From assembly GCF_003674095.1 (NCBI RefSeq), contig NZ_RDBF01000003.1, positions 186,001 through 250,000 of the forward strand: 64,000 nucleotides of DNA, given 5' to 3'. Position 1 is the first letter of the stretch; every line of letters begins with the position of its first letter. Positions 48,105 through 58,597 of the stretch are shown here, in pieces. The position numbers and the translations under genes were made by a program. The notes beneath the pieces are model-generated. The model was not told the origin of the DNA and did not search any database. It worked only from the letters and a program-made list of their open reading frames with translations. The DNA comes from Aeromicrobium phragmitis. Lineage in GTDB: Bacteria; Actinomycetota; Actinomycetes; Propionibacteriales; Nocardioidaceae.

Positions 48105-49198
48105 GCGACGAGGGACTTCAACGCGGACTCCAACGGTTCGACGGCCCTTTCGGCGCTGAACCCGGCGGCGCGTGCGCCGCTCGCAGCGCATGCGCGCGCA
48201 AGCGCCTTAGGGTCTGCGGTGAGGGAAAAGAGAGCGTCCGCCAGCGCCTCGGCATCGGCCGGAGGTACGAGAACACCGGCATCTCCAAGCGCCCGTCGTT
48301 GAGGCGGGGTGTCGCTGGTGATCACCGCGCACCCGGCGGCCAGGCCCTCGTACACCTTGTTCGGAACGACGCGTCGTGCCTTGTGGGAGTCGCCGAAGAT
48401 TCCGAGGCATACATCGTGCTCGGCGACGAGGCGGGGAAGATCGGCCGGGTTCACCCAGTCCATCCACGTCACGGTATCGTCGTCGGCCAGGATGCGGCGT
48501 GCTTCCGCGTAGTCCTGACCCGTGCCGACCATGGTGACGCGCAGTTCGGGGAGGCGTTCGCGGGCTGATCGAAGCGCTTCGGCGATGATCGGCGCTCCCT
48601 GCAACGGCGTGAACAGACCGAAGAACACCACGCTGGGCGAGGTGCCGCCTCGTGATGCGCTGCGACCGGCCGCGTACCACTCGTGCGTGGCGCCCACGGG
48701 AACGACGAGCCCACGTGTCCGACGGGGGAGCAGCGCGTGATGTTCCTCGGTGTCGACCACGGCGAGGTCAGAGCAGGCGAGCGCGAGGCGATCGAGCAGC
48801 CCGAGCAGGCGGACGCGGAGCCCGCGGGCTCCGCGGTCCTGGGCCGTGTCGGCCGCGAAGATGAGGTGGTCCAGGACGATGGGCGTGCGAGGAAACACCA
48901 ACCGGGCCAGGACGACGTCGAAGTGACCGAGGTAGCCCACGATCACGACGTCGGGGCGGTGGGATCGAGCAGTGCGCCGTGCCGCGACCGCGAGGGACGT
49001 CCAGCGAGCCAGGAGCCGCAGCACGAGCAGCGGCAGTCTCCACGGCTGCTGGAGCATCGTGACGCGCTCGGCCGTCGACAGGCCGAGCGGTCGGTTGGCC
49101 TCCTTGACGTCGTGACCGCGCTGACGGAGCCCGTCGAGGATAATCCCGACGCGTGGGTGCTTGGCCCGCTCATAGGTGCCGAAACCGAGGATTCTCAA
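48101..49198 (-). CDS. GT4 family glycosyltransferase
   Basis: A 365-residue GT-B enzyme, cytoplasmic. The N-terminal Rossmann half ends around HHALLPRRTRGLVVPVGA. The C-terminal half has VVFFGLFTPLQGAPIIAEAL, VTMVGTGQDY and the GT4 donor-binding block LGIFGDSHKARRVVPNKVYEGLAAGCAVITSDTPPQR, with Glu in the EX7E-like position (NKVYEGLAAG). It would extend a lipid-linked glycan with a nucleotide-sugar donor. ATGA overlaps join it to both neighbours (49195-49198 and 48101-48104). Sugar specificity unknown. Confidence 0.85.
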   Translation of the reverse strand: MRILGFGTYERAKHPRVGIILDGLRQRGHDVKEANRPLGLSTAERVTMLQQPWRLPLLVLRLLARWTSLAVAARRTARSHRPDVVIVGYLGHFDVVLARLVFPRTPIVLDHLIFAADTAQDRGARGLRVRLLGLLDRLALACSDLAVVDTEEHHALLPRRTRGLVVPVGATHEWYAAGRSASRGGTSPSVVFFGLFTPLQGAPIIAEALRSARERLPELRVTMVGTGQDYAEARRILADDDTVTWMDWVNPADLPRLVAEHDVCLGIFGDSHKARRVVPNKVYEGLAAGCAVITSDTPPQRRALGDAGVLVPPADAEALADALFSLTADPKALARACAASGARAAGFSAERAVEPLESALKSLVA

Positions 49199-50250
49199 CG
49201 CCAGTGCTCGCTGCTAGTCTCCACGGGCGGCGGAACCTGATCGCCCTCGATGCTCCGGGCGAGCGGGGCGTCGGACTCATCCGCCTCGGGTATGGGAGGC
49301 AGGAGACGTTCAGGGGAGTACTGGAGCCTCTTGATGCGCTCGAGTGACTCCTCGATCAGGGTGCGGTTGGTCGCCAGAAGGTCAGAGATCACCAGGAGAG
49401 CGAACGACAGCAGGGCGCCGACGAGCATGGCGGTCCCGAAGATCAGCGACTGGATGTGTCCCCCGCCTTCGCCCCTGAGAAACAAGTAAAAGAAGCGCAG
49501 AAACGGGATCATTGCGGCGACGAAGAACACCGTGGCCAGACTCAGGAAGACCGTGTGCGGCTTGAACATGATGTAACTGCGCATAATCGCCTGGCCCGAC
49601 TTGGCCATGTGCTGGAAGATGTTCGCAAACAACCGCGATTCCCGAGTTTTCGGGTTCGTCGTGATCGGAACACTCTCGATACGCAGGCGCTTGTTGCCCG
49701 CCTGGATGATCGTCTCCATGCAGTAACTGAACTGCGTGATGATGTTGAGTCGGATGAGCGACTCGCGCGTGTAGGCGCGAAAACCGCTCGCGGCGTCGGG
49801 AAGTTCGGTGCCGGCCGCTTTGTTCACGACCTGGCTGCCCACCGCCTGCATGAACTTCTTGAACGGCGAGAAGTGCTCAATCGTCTTCGTCTGGCGGTCG
49901 CCGATGACGATGTCGGCGCGACCCTCGAGGATCGGCACGACGAGGTCGCCGATGCGCTCCTGCGGATACTGATTGTCCCCGTCGGTGTTGATGACAACAT
50001 CCGCGCCGTGCTGCAGTGCGTAGTCGACACCGTCCCGGAACGAGCGGGCCAGTCCCATGTTGCGCGTGTGCTGAACGAAATGCCGCACGCCGTGCTCGCG
50101 TGCGACCTCGACCGTCCGGTCGGTCGAACCGTCGTCGATGACCAGCACTTCGAGCTCGTCGACCCCGGGGATCGACTCGGGGATGCTCTCCAGAACCGCC
50201 GGAAGAGTCGACTCCTCATTGAGGCAGGGGATCTGTACGAAAACGCGCAT
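49195..50250 (-). CDS. GT2 glycosyltransferase, DPM1/GtrB-like, with C-terminal membrane helices
   Basis: A 351-residue GT-A enzyme that begins VFVQIPCLNEESTLPAVLESIP and has VLVIDDGSTDRT, the DxD region INTDGDNQYP and the DPM1-like SGFRAYTRES. Two C-terminal helices (about 235-258 and 271-293) are followed by an 60-residue hydrophilic tail with an SxxRIKRLQYSPE segment. It probably makes a polyprenyl-phosphate or similar lipid-linked sugar. ATG 50250 is preceded by AAAGAAG, a modest ribosome-binding site; a longer frame upstream has no support. First gene of the operon with the GT4 and the AglD-like protein. Confidence 0.85.
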   Translation of the reverse strand: MRVFVQIPCLNEESTLPAVLESIPESIPGVDELEVLVIDDGSTDRTVEVAREHGVRHFVQHTRNMGLARSFRDGVDYALQHGADVVINTDGDNQYPQERIGDLVVPILEGRADIVIGDRQTKTIEHFSPFKKFMQAVGSQVVNKAAGTELPDAASGFRAYTRESLIRLNIITQFSYCMETIIQAGNKRLRIESVPITTNPKTRESRLFANIFQHMAKSGQAIMRSYIMFKPHTVFLSLATVFFVAAMIPFLRFFYLFLRGEGGGHIQSLIFGTAMLVGALLSFALLVISDLLATNRTLIEESLERIKRLQYSPERLLPPIPEADESDAPLARSIEGDQVPPPVETSSEHWR

Positions 50251-50412
50251 GTCTTCTTTCGAGTGAGCTCGGGGATCGACGCGTGCTACGCCTCGCACAT
50301 GGTAACCGAGGTGAAAAGAGCGGAGGTGTCCTTCAACGGCCGACGAGGCCCGACGTCTAGGCTGGGTCCTCGGCACACGCCCAACTGAGGCCCAGGAGGC
50401 TACCTCCACATC

Positions 50413-52263
50413 ATGAGATCGCGAGAACGTCACGCCGCTGACACCGAGCCGGAGGTGGCGTCGGACGCACCCGAACACGGGGAGCCGTCCGGCGACGATC
50501 GACGCTCCTGGTGGACCTTCTCTGCGATCCTGGCGGTCATTGCCGCAGTGGGGACGCACATCACCGTGGCCTGGAGCGCGCGTTCGCCCTCCTTCCCGTT
50601 CGACGAGATTACGTATTTGCAGATGGCCCGGCTCATCGCGGGGGATCCGCCGGCCGGTCCCGTGGATAGCGGCGGCTACTACCCCGGGTGGTCCGTCGTC
50701 ATCGCCCCCGTGTGGTGGGTGACGCAAGACCCTCTCGCCGTGTACAGAGTCGCAATTGCCATCGCGGTGGTGCTCGCGGTGGCGACCATCTGGCCACTGT
50801 CGGCCCTGGTGCGTCGATGCGGGCTCACGCGGCCGCAGGCCGTCACGGTAGCGGCGGTCGTGATGTGCCTCCCGAGCCGTGCGCTGCAGTCCGACTACGT
50901 ACTCAGCGAGAGTCTGCTAATGCTGGTCGTGGCGGCGTCCGTGCTCGCCGGGATGCGCCTGTGGGAGCGACCGAGTGTGGGCCGTGCGCTTCTGCTCTCG
51001 GCTTTGGTCGCACTCGCGTATCTCACCCATGCTCGAGTTCTTCCGTTCGTGCTCGCGGTGGGTATCTGGCTGCTGTTCTTCTTCCGCCGCTCCTGGCTCC
51101 CGGCCCTGTGCGGTCTCCTGGCTTTGGTCGGACTCAGCTGGGGTGTCGCGAAACTTGCGACAGCGCTCAACGACCGTCTGGTTGAAGGTGCGTTCACCCA
51201 AACCGAGGGATTCAGGCAGAACCTTGAGACGACGACGGCCGGGCTGCTGGCCGTCGCGGGTTCCGGCCAGGTCTGGTATCAACTCGTCGCGTCGTTCGGG
51301 GTAGTCGCCGTCGGTGCGGTCGCCATCAGTGTTGGGATGGCGCGGGAACTGAGGTACGGGATGGTCGGCCCGGCGGGATTGGTCCTGGGCGTCGTCCTCG
51401 CGATGGTACTGCTGTCAGTCTTGGCCTGGTCCGGCGAGGCCAACCTCTACTTGAACGAGTGGCGGCGCCTCGACGCGTGGCTGTACGGGCGCTACGCGGA
51501 CCCCTTCACAGCGCTGGTCGTGGCGATCGGCCTCGCCGTGATCGTGCGAGGGGCGTCGTGGAAACTCCTGGTGAGCGGCGCGGTGGGGGCTGCCGCTGTG
51601 CTCGCCGTGGTGCTGTTCAAAGTCGCGGCCCTCGCGCCGACGTGGGGCTACATCACACCGGCCCACATTCCCGGTGTGATGCCCTGGTGGTGGCTGTTGC
51701 CGGATGAGCCGTTCGCTCCGGGATTGCTGCCCTGGTTCACGAACGAGAACCGGTTTTGGGTCATCGCCTCGCTGTCGGTCGTCGTCGGACTCGTCCTCGC
51801 GATGGTCCTGCGGCGTCGCCCGCTCGCGTTCGTCGCGATCTTCGCGGTGGCGGCGGTGACCGCCAGCGTGGCCGCTAATGAGGCCTCCGGTAGCTTCCAA
51901 GCAAGCGAGGGCGGACGGCCCGGCATGGTCCAGACGCTGAGGAACGTCGAAAGAGTCGCCGGCGCTCCCGTTGACGAGGTCGACTTCGACCGAGAGTGCC
52001 GCGTCCCAGGGAACCTGTCGCCGCAGGCGCAGAATCTCCTTGGCTTCTGGCTGAGCCCCCGCGACTTCGAGGTGGTCTGGCCGTCGAAAGAAGACTTCAC
52101 CGCCGATCTGGTCGTCTCATGCCAGGAGTGGCCCGATGCCCGTTCTTTGGGGGCCCGGGCGGTGCGCGGCGGCAGAGACTACGGCAGCCAGCTCTGGGTG
52201 CTACCGGGAGAGCTGCAAGACCGCCTCGACCGCGCCGGTCTCCTCACTGCCCCGACCAACTGA
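50413..52263 (+). CDS. Large GT-C-like membrane glycosyltransferase
   Basis: A 616-residue protein with a hydrophilic N-terminus (residues 1-32), about 11-13 membrane helices and a C-terminal extracytoplasmic domain from about residue 500. The first loop carries FPFDEITY with Asp64-Glu65, the GT-C acidic pair. I do not recognise a named family; it may correspond in role to an arabinofuranosyl- or mannosyltransferase acting on the exported glycan, but this is speculation. TAGGCT (50358-50363) is the likely -10 box, and AGGAGG (50394-50399) precedes the ATG by 13 bases. Divergent from the GT2-GT4-AglD operon. Confidence 0.72.
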   Translation: MRSRERHAADTEPEVASDAPEHGEPSGDDRRSWWTFSAILAVIAAVGTHITVAWSARSPSFPFDEITYLQMARLIAGDPPAGPVDSGGYYPGWSVVIAPVWWVTQDPLAVYRVAIAIAVVLAVATIWPLSALVRRCGLTRPQAVTVAAVVMCLPSRALQSDYVLSESLLMLVVAASVLAGMRLWERPSVGRALLLSALVALAYLTHARVLPFVLAVGIWLLFFFRRSWLPALCGLLALVGLSWGVAKLATALNDRLVEGAFTQTEGFRQNLETTTAGLLAVAGSGQVWYQLVASFGVVAVGAVAISVGMARELRYGMVGPAGLVLGVVLAMVLLSVLAWSGEANLYLNEWRRLDAWLYGRYADPFTALVVAIGLAVIVRGASWKLLVSGAVGAAAVLAVVLFKVAALAPTWGYITPAHIPGVMPWWWLLPDEPFAPGLLPWFTNENRFWVIASLSVVVGLVLAMVLRRRPLAFVAIFAVAAVTASVAANEASGSFQASEGGRPGMVQTLRNVERVAGAPVDEVDFDRECRVPGNLSPQAQNLLGFWLSPRDFEVVWPSKEDFTADLVVSCQEWPDARSLGARAVRGGRDYGSQLWVLPGELQDRLDRAGLLTAPTN

Positions 52264-52297
52264 CGAGCGCCGATTTCGGCTCGCTCGCCTACGTTAG

Positions 52298-53509
<1,212 letters not shown>

Positions 53510-53520
53510 CGGAGACCGAA

Positions 53521-53555
53521 GAAGAGGGCGCACCCATGGCGGGTGCGCCCTCTTC
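53521..53555. terminator. Bidirectional terminator between glf and glfT2
   Basis: GAAGAGGGCGCACCC (53521-53535) and GGGTGCGCCCTCTTC (53541-53555) form a 15-bp perfect stem with a 5-nt loop, ATGGC. It lies 11 bases after the glf stop and 18 bases past the convergent glfT2 stop. The AGAAGAGGG/CCCTCTTCT ends give a short T-rich tract in both directions. Confidence 0.85.
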
Positions 53556-53573
53556 TCAACTGTCAGCGAACGC

Positions 53574-55388
53574 TCAGTCCCCCTTGAGCAGCGTCTGTCG
53601 CCACGTCTCCGGCGAGGTGATGTCGGGCATGGCGGCTCGGTACTCCTGCGCGAGACGGTTCCAGTTCTTCTCCACCTCGTTCAACGCTGCGCGACTGCGC
53701 TGGAACTGGGCGCGGAAGAAGTCGCGATCGCGTCGGTAGATCACCGCCGACGTACGCTGCGCGTCGGTCACGACAGCCGACTCGTAACGCGGCATGCGCC
53801 ACCACGTCGCGTCACGTCGAACGAGTTCCACCTGAGGCTCGGCATCCTGCGGCTCTGAGGGCTTCGACCAGTGCCGCGCGAAGTGGCGCGCCGTGAAGGC
53901 GGGCAGCATGGGCCGCCTCGGCGGTGCGTCCACCTCGATGTCGAACGTCAGACGTCCCTCCCGCGAGAACGGGATGTCCTGCGGCGCGTTGTGCACCTGG
54001 TTCTCCACGAAGCGGCCGCGCTCGGCGCGCAGCTCGCCGAGGATCGTGCCGATCTCCTCATGCAGGTGCTCAGGCCCGCGCAGCACGTCACGGTAGGCGC
54101 GCTCGCGGATGTGCGCCGCGTAGTACTCCATGCACAGCAGGTGCTTGACGTCGATCCGGCCGAGGTTGGAGAAGAGCCGGCCGCCGGCGGGATAGTCCGA
54201 GTGCACGAGCGCAGCGATCAGTCGGTTGCGGGCGTGGAAGTACGCCTGCCAGTCGCGGGAGTCGTCCTTATCGATCCACGCCACGTGCCACAGGGCGCTG
54301 CCGGGCAGCGAGACCGTCGGGACCCCGATCGCACGAGCCCGAACGGAGTACTCCGCGTCGTCCCACTTGATGAAGACCGGCAGTGACAAGCCGATGCGCT
54401 TGATCGCCTCAACCGGGATGAGACACATCCACCAACCGGTGTAATCGGCGTCGTCGCGGCGATGCGTCCACGGCGTGGCGCGCAGGTTGCGCTCGCGGAA
54501 GTTATGCCGCGAGTGGGCGGGCGGGCCGGGACGCCACATGAAGTACTTGAGGTCGAGGATCTCGGCCCAGGCGTGCAGGACAGACGGGTTGAGCAGATCG
54601 AACATGTGCCCACCGACGATGGTGGGGCGCGTCGTGAACCGGCCGAACTGCACGATGCGGTAGATGGCCTCGGGTTCGATCTCGACGTCGTCATCGAGCA
54701 GGAGCGTGAACGCGCTCGTGCCCGCATCGAGAGTCTCGAGCATCGCTCGGGAGAAGCCTCCCGAGCCGCCCAGGTTGGCCTGCTCGATGACCTGCAGCTG
54801 CGACGACAATTGTCCGGCCGCTTCGTCGTACCCCGGCTCATCGGCGACCTTGGCCGTGCCTTGGTCGACGAGATAGATGGTGTCGAGCACCGACAGGGCG
54901 CTCGGCGCGTCCGCTAGCGCGCGGAGCGTCTCCACGCAGTAGTCGGGCTTGTTGAACGTCGTGATGCCGATCGATGCCTTGCCTTCGGTGCGTGGCGCGG
55001 CGTCGGTGGACCAGTTGGCCTCGATGAGCTCCACCGGAGCGTCGGTGTCGGCGGGCAGGAAGTCGAACCAGAACCAGCCACCGGCGCTGCGCCCGCGCAG
55101 CGAGAGGTCGACGCGCGTCGTGTGCCGGCCTGCGAGCGTCTCGGTGTGAGCGACGCGTGACTGCGAGCTCGCGTCGGACACGAAGACTTCGAGGGTTCCC
55201 TCGCCCTGCGTCTCGACCGTCAAGGTCACCTGCTCGACCGTCGTCCACTGGCTCCAGTAGCCGGCCGGGAAGGCGTTGAAGTACGTGGCATAGGAGATGC
55301 GCTTGGGCGCGCCAGTGTGGTCGACGTACAGCGCCGAGAGGTCACGATCGTCGGTCGGTCCCGGAACGACGTGGGCCAGCACAGTCAC
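53574..55388 (-). CDS. glfT2: Galactofuranosyltransferase GlfT2
   Basis: A 604-residue processive galactofuranosyltransferase related to Rv3808c, which polymerises alternating beta-1,5/1,6-Galf on a lipid carrier at the inner membrane face. An N-terminal beta-sandwich (to about 140) precedes the GT-A domain: IGITTFNKPDYCVETLRAL, NLGGSGGFSRAM, the metal site Asp232-Asp-Asp234 (LLLDDDVEIE), the catalytic region WDDAEY (Asp343-Asp344) and SALWHVAW with His368. A helical C-terminal domain follows. Slightly shorter than the ~637-residue mycobacterial protein. GTG 55388; TACGCT on the minus strand (55436-55431) is a likely -10 box. Downstream partner of glfT1 in the same direction. Confidence 0.95.
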   Translation of the reverse strand: MTVLAHVVPGPTDDRDLSALYVDHTGAPKRISYATYFNAFPAGYWSQWTTVEQVTLTVETQGEGTLEVFVSDASSQSRVAHTETLAGRHTTRVDLSLRGRSAGGWFWFDFLPADTDAPVELIEANWSTDAAPRTEGKASIGITTFNKPDYCVETLRALADAPSALSVLDTIYLVDQGTAKVADEPGYDEAAGQLSSQLQVIEQANLGGSGGFSRAMLETLDAGTSAFTLLLDDDVEIEPEAIYRIVQFGRFTTRPTIVGGHMFDLLNPSVLHAWAEILDLKYFMWRPGPPAHSRHNFRERNLRATPWTHRRDDADYTGWWMCLIPVEAIKRIGLSLPVFIKWDDAEYSVRARAIGVPTVSLPGSALWHVAWIDKDDSRDWQAYFHARNRLIAALVHSDYPAGGRLFSNLGRIDVKHLLCMEYYAAHIRERAYRDVLRGPEHLHEEIGTILGELRAERGRFVENQVHNAPQDIPFSREGRLTFDIEVDAPPRRPMLPAFTARHFARHWSKPSEPQDAEPQVELVRRDATWWRMPRYESAVVTDAQRTSAVIYRRDRDFFRAQFQRSRAALNEVEKNWNRLAQEYRAAMPDITSPETWRQTLLKGD

Positions 55389-55471
55389 GAGGCATCAACT
55401 TCCTTGCAGATCGAGAGCCGCAACGGAGTGAGCGTACTGGGATGACCCAACGCCCCCGCCGTTGGTGTGCA

Positions 55472-56443
55472 TCAATTCTCGCGCGCGCCGTCGGAGGACG
55501 CGAGGGCGGGCATGGGACGCCACGAGCGGTCCCGCCAGATCGCACGCCCGTCCCGCCAGCCCTTGACCAGTACGCCGACACCCGTGAGGCTGCGCTCCAC
55601 CGCGAGGAGACGGAAGACCTCCTTGGCGAAGGTGAGGGCGGTGCCGAGGGCGAAACCGAGGCGGTTCAGCTGTCCGTGCTCGGCGAAGTACCGGCCGACG
55701 TATGCCCGATTGCGCATGACGTGGTACTTGGCCAGGGGGCTCGAGTCGTTGAGATGTCGCAGACCGAGGTTGATCTGGCGCTGTTCGCGCTTGCGCTTGA
55801 GCACGAACGCGTCGACGTAGGCGACCTGCGTGTATCGCGAGGCGAGCCACGCGTACACGGCGTCGTCCCAGGAGATGAAGAACCGGGGATCGGGCAGGCC
55901 GATCCGTCGCACGATGTCGGCGCGGATGAGCATGCCCTCGAACGTCCCCGAGTTGGTGATGGCGTACCCCTCGGGGTTGAACGCCTTGCTCGTGTAGGGG
56001 AGCGGTACCCCGAGGAACTGGTTGAACTTGGCCTGCCAGAAGAACGGCGAACCGTCGACGTCGTACCGGCGGCCGTGCAATACGGCGAACCGCTCCATCC
56101 AGGGTGCGAAGCGCTCCACCGCCTCGGGCAGGATCTCGACGTCGTCGTCCATGAGCCAGATCCACTCGGCCCCGTGCTCGAGGGCGACCCGGGTCCCCTC
56201 GCTGAACCCGCCGGCACCGCCGGTGTTCACGTCGAGCCGGTGGTTGACGAGGACGCCGTCGCGAAAGCGGTCGCGGAACGACTCGATGATCGCCGGAGTG
56301 TCGTCGGTACTCGCGTTGTCGACGACCACCACCCGGTACGGCTGCGCCTCCATCCGGGTCGCGCTGTCGAGCAGTTCGGCGAGGAGGGCCGATCGGTTGA
56401 AGGTGACGATGGCGATGGCCAGCCGGTCGGTCGTCGAGGTCAC
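55472..56443 (-). CDS. glfT1: Galactofuranosyltransferase GlfT1
   Basis: A 323-residue GT2 enzyme matching Rv3782, which adds the first Galf residues to the lipid-linked linker and so primes GlfT2. It has IAIVTFNRSALLAELLDS, VVVDNASTDDT, NTGGAGGFSEG, the DxD site WLMDDDVEILPEA and the acceptor-side FFISWDDAVYAWLAS. GTG 56443 lies 12 bases from the start of a minus-strand TACCCT box (56455-56450): leaderless. The 83-bp gap to glfT2 contains a second promoter-like box, so the two genes may be transcribed both together and separately. Confidence 0.92.
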   Translation of the reverse strand: MTSTTDRLAIAIVTFNRSALLAELLDSATRMEAQPYRVVVVDNASTDDTPAIIESFRDRFRDGVLVNHRLDVNTGGAGGFSEGTRVALEHGAEWIWLMDDDVEILPEAVERFAPWMERFAVLHGRRYDVDGSPFFWQAKFNQFLGVPLPYTSKAFNPEGYAITNSGTFEGMLIRADIVRRIGLPDPRFFISWDDAVYAWLASRYTQVAYVDAFVLKRKREQRQINLGLRHLNDSSPLAKYHVMRNRAYVGRYFAEHGQLNRLGFALGTALTFAKEVFRLLAVERSLTGVGVLVKGWRDGRAIWRDRSWRPMPALASSDGAREN

Positions 56444-56517
56444 CGCATCAGGGTAGCGGTGCGGTCGAACGCCGCGTCTGATCGCCGTCCTCGCCGGCTC
56501 CGCGGTACGGTCGTGCG

Positions 56518-57876
56518 GTGGTGAGCTCCTCCTGGCGCTGGCGTATTCCGCCCGCTGTCGCGCATCCCGTGCGACTGCTGCCGCTCGTGTTCCTCGCGTT
56601 GATCCTCGTGGGCACGCTGCTGTTGCTCCTGCCGTTCGCCCGGGCGGGCGAGACGAATCCGACGTTCATGGACGCCCTCTTCACCGCCACGTCCGCGGTC
56701 ACGGTGACCGGTCTGACCACCGTCGACACGGGGAGTTACTGGTCGCCCATCGGGCACGTCATCATCTTGATCCTCGTCGAGATCGGCGGCATCGGGATCA
56801 TCGCGCTCGCGACGGTGCTGGGCTTGTTCATTGGCGGTCGGCTCGGGCTGCGCACGCAGATGCTGGCGCAGGTCGACATGCACGTGGTGAGCCTCGGCGA
56901 GGTGCGCCCGCTGTTTCGCCGCGTCACGGTGACCCTGCTCGGCTTCCAGGCGGTGACGGCGATCTTCCTCACCGTCCGCTACCGGATCGCGTATTTCGAC
57001 TCCCTTCCCGAGGCCCTCTGGAACGGTGTGTTCGACGCCGTCATGGCCTTCAACAACGCCGGCTTCTCCCTCAACTCCGACAGCCTGGGGCGCTATGCGG
57101 GGGACGAAGCGGTGCTTCTTCCCGTCTCGGTCGCCGTCTTCATCGGTGCCGTCGGTTTCCCCGTACTCGCCGAGCTCTATCGCGGGTGGCGGCGTCCGAG
57201 CCGCTGGACCATCCACACGCGGCTCACGGTCTGGGGCTCACTCTTGCTGTTCGCGATCGGCGCGCTCGCTTTCCTCGCGATCGAGTGGGCCAACCCGGCA
57301 ACGCTCCAGGACATGCCGCTCGTCGACAAGATCGTGACGGCGATCGAGGGTGGCGTGATGCCGCGTTCGGGCGGTCTGCAGAGTTTCGACTGGAACCTCG
57401 TCGAGGCCGAGACGCAGGCCATCGCGGTGGTCATGATGTTCATCGGCGGTGGCAGCGCGAGTACGGCAGGCGGGATCAAGGTCACCACGTTCCTGCTCCT
57501 GGCCTTCGTCATCCTCGCGGAGTTGCGGGGCGACCCCGAGGTGCAGATCGGCCGTCGCTCCGTCAGCGGACGCACCGTGCGAACCGCGATCAGTATCGCG
57601 CTGCTGGCGGTCATGCTCGTCTACGGCGGAACCATGCTGCTGATGCTCTGGTCCGACGCGTCCCACATCGACGCCTTGTTCGAGGTGACCTCCGCCTTCG
57701 GCACCACCGGCCTGTCGACAGGATTGACACCAGAACTCGACACGGCATCCCAGCTGGTGCTCATCGGGTTGATGTTCATCGGCCGAGTGGGCACCATTGC
57801 GGCAGCGTCCGCGTTCGTCCTGCGGCGTCGTCAACCCCGGTACCACCTTCCCGAGGAGCAACCGATCATTGGGTAA
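56518..57876 (+). CDS. TrkH/KtrB-type potassium uptake membrane subunit
   Basis: A 452-residue K+ transporter with four M1-P-M2 repeats. The selectivity-filter glycines appear as TSAVTVTGL, AFNNAGFS, MPRSGG (with the intramembrane loop GGGSASTAGGIK after it) and TGLSTG. About eight to ten membrane helices are visible. GTG 56518 lies 12 bases after the start of TACGGT (56506-56511): leaderless. Overlaps the regulatory subunit gene by 8 bases. Divergent from glfT1. Confidence 0.93.
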   Translation: MVSSSWRWRIPPAVAHPVRLLPLVFLALILVGTLLLLLPFARAGETNPTFMDALFTATSAVTVTGLTTVDTGSYWSPIGHVIILILVEIGGIGIIALATVLGLFIGGRLGLRTQMLAQVDMHVVSLGEVRPLFRRVTVTLLGFQAVTAIFLTVRYRIAYFDSLPEALWNGVFDAVMAFNNAGFSLNSDSLGRYAGDEAVLLPVSVAVFIGAVGFPVLAELYRGWRRPSRWTIHTRLTVWGSLLLFAIGALAFLAIEWANPATLQDMPLVDKIVTAIEGGVMPRSGGLQSFDWNLVEAETQAIAVVMMFIGGGSASTAGGIKVTTFLLLAFVILAELRGDPEVQIGRRSVSGRTVRTAISIALLAVMLVYGGTMLLMLWSDASHIDALFEVTSAFGTTGLSTGLTPELDTASQLVLIGLMFIGRVGTIAAASAFVLRRRQPRYHLPEEQPIIG

Positions 57877-58543
57877 GAACGACAGTCCCCTCACCGCCCC
57901 CGTCCTCGTGGTCGGGCTCGGCCGGTTCGGATCCTCGGTCTCGCGGTCCCTCGAGCGCCTCGGCCATGAGGTCTTGGCCGTCGACGAACGCCCCGACATC
58001 GTGCAGAAGTACGCGAGCGACTTCACCCACGTCGTGGCGGCGGACACCACCGACACCGAGGCCCTGCGGCAGATCGGCGCCGACCAGTTCGACCGCGCCG
58101 TGGTCGGTATCGGCACGGACATCGAGGCGAGCGTGCTGACCGTGCTCAGCCTCGTCGAGCTCGGCGTCGAGGAGGTGTGGGCCAAGGCCATCAACGCCAA
58201 GCACGCCCGCATCCTCGAGCGTGTCGGAGCCACGCATGTGGTCCGGCCCGAGTCGGCGATGGGCGAGCGTGTCGCCCACATGGTGACGGGCGCGATGATC
58301 GACTACATCGAGTTCGACGACGGCTTCTCCATCGCCCGCACCCGTGCACCGCGAGTCGCCTTCGACCAGACCCTCGCCGAAGCCGCGTTGCGCAGCAAGT
58401 ACGGCATCACCGTCGTCGGCGTCAAACGACGCGGCGAGGACTTCACCTACGCGCGTCCGGAGACCCTGGTCAACGCCTCCGACGAGCTCATCGTCTCTGG
58501 ACCGACTCGCAAGGTGGAGGCCTTCTGCGCCCTGCGGGCGTGA
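57869..58543 (+). CDS. TrkA/KtrA-type potassium channel gating subunit
   Basis: A 224-residue RCK protein. The N-terminal RCK_N domain has VLVVGLGRFGSSVSRSLERLGHEVLAVDE (nucleotide-binding GxGxxG) and ADTTDTEALRQIGADQFDRAVVGIG. The C-terminal RCK_C domain (about 140-224) binds a regulatory ligand. It forms the cytoplasmic ring that gates the TrkH/KtrB subunit in response to ATP/ADP, NAD(H) or c-di-AMP. The start is TTG 57869, overlapping the trkH-like stop, with GAGGAG 11 bases upstream. Longer frames lie inside the upstream gene. Confidence 0.92.
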   Translation: MGKNDSPLTAPVLVVGLGRFGSSVSRSLERLGHEVLAVDERPDIVQKYASDFTHVVAADTTDTEALRQIGADQFDRAVVGIGTDIEASVLTVLSLVELGVEEVWAKAINAKHARILERVGATHVVRPESAMGERVAHMVTGAMIDYIEFDDGFSIARTRAPRVAFDQTLAEAALRSKYGITVVGVKRRGEDFTYARPETLVNASDELIVSGPTRKVEAFCALRA

Positions 58544-58597
58544 CCGCTCGCGCGGCCGCCTTGCGGTTGTGCTGCCACGGGAGTAGCGTCACCGACT

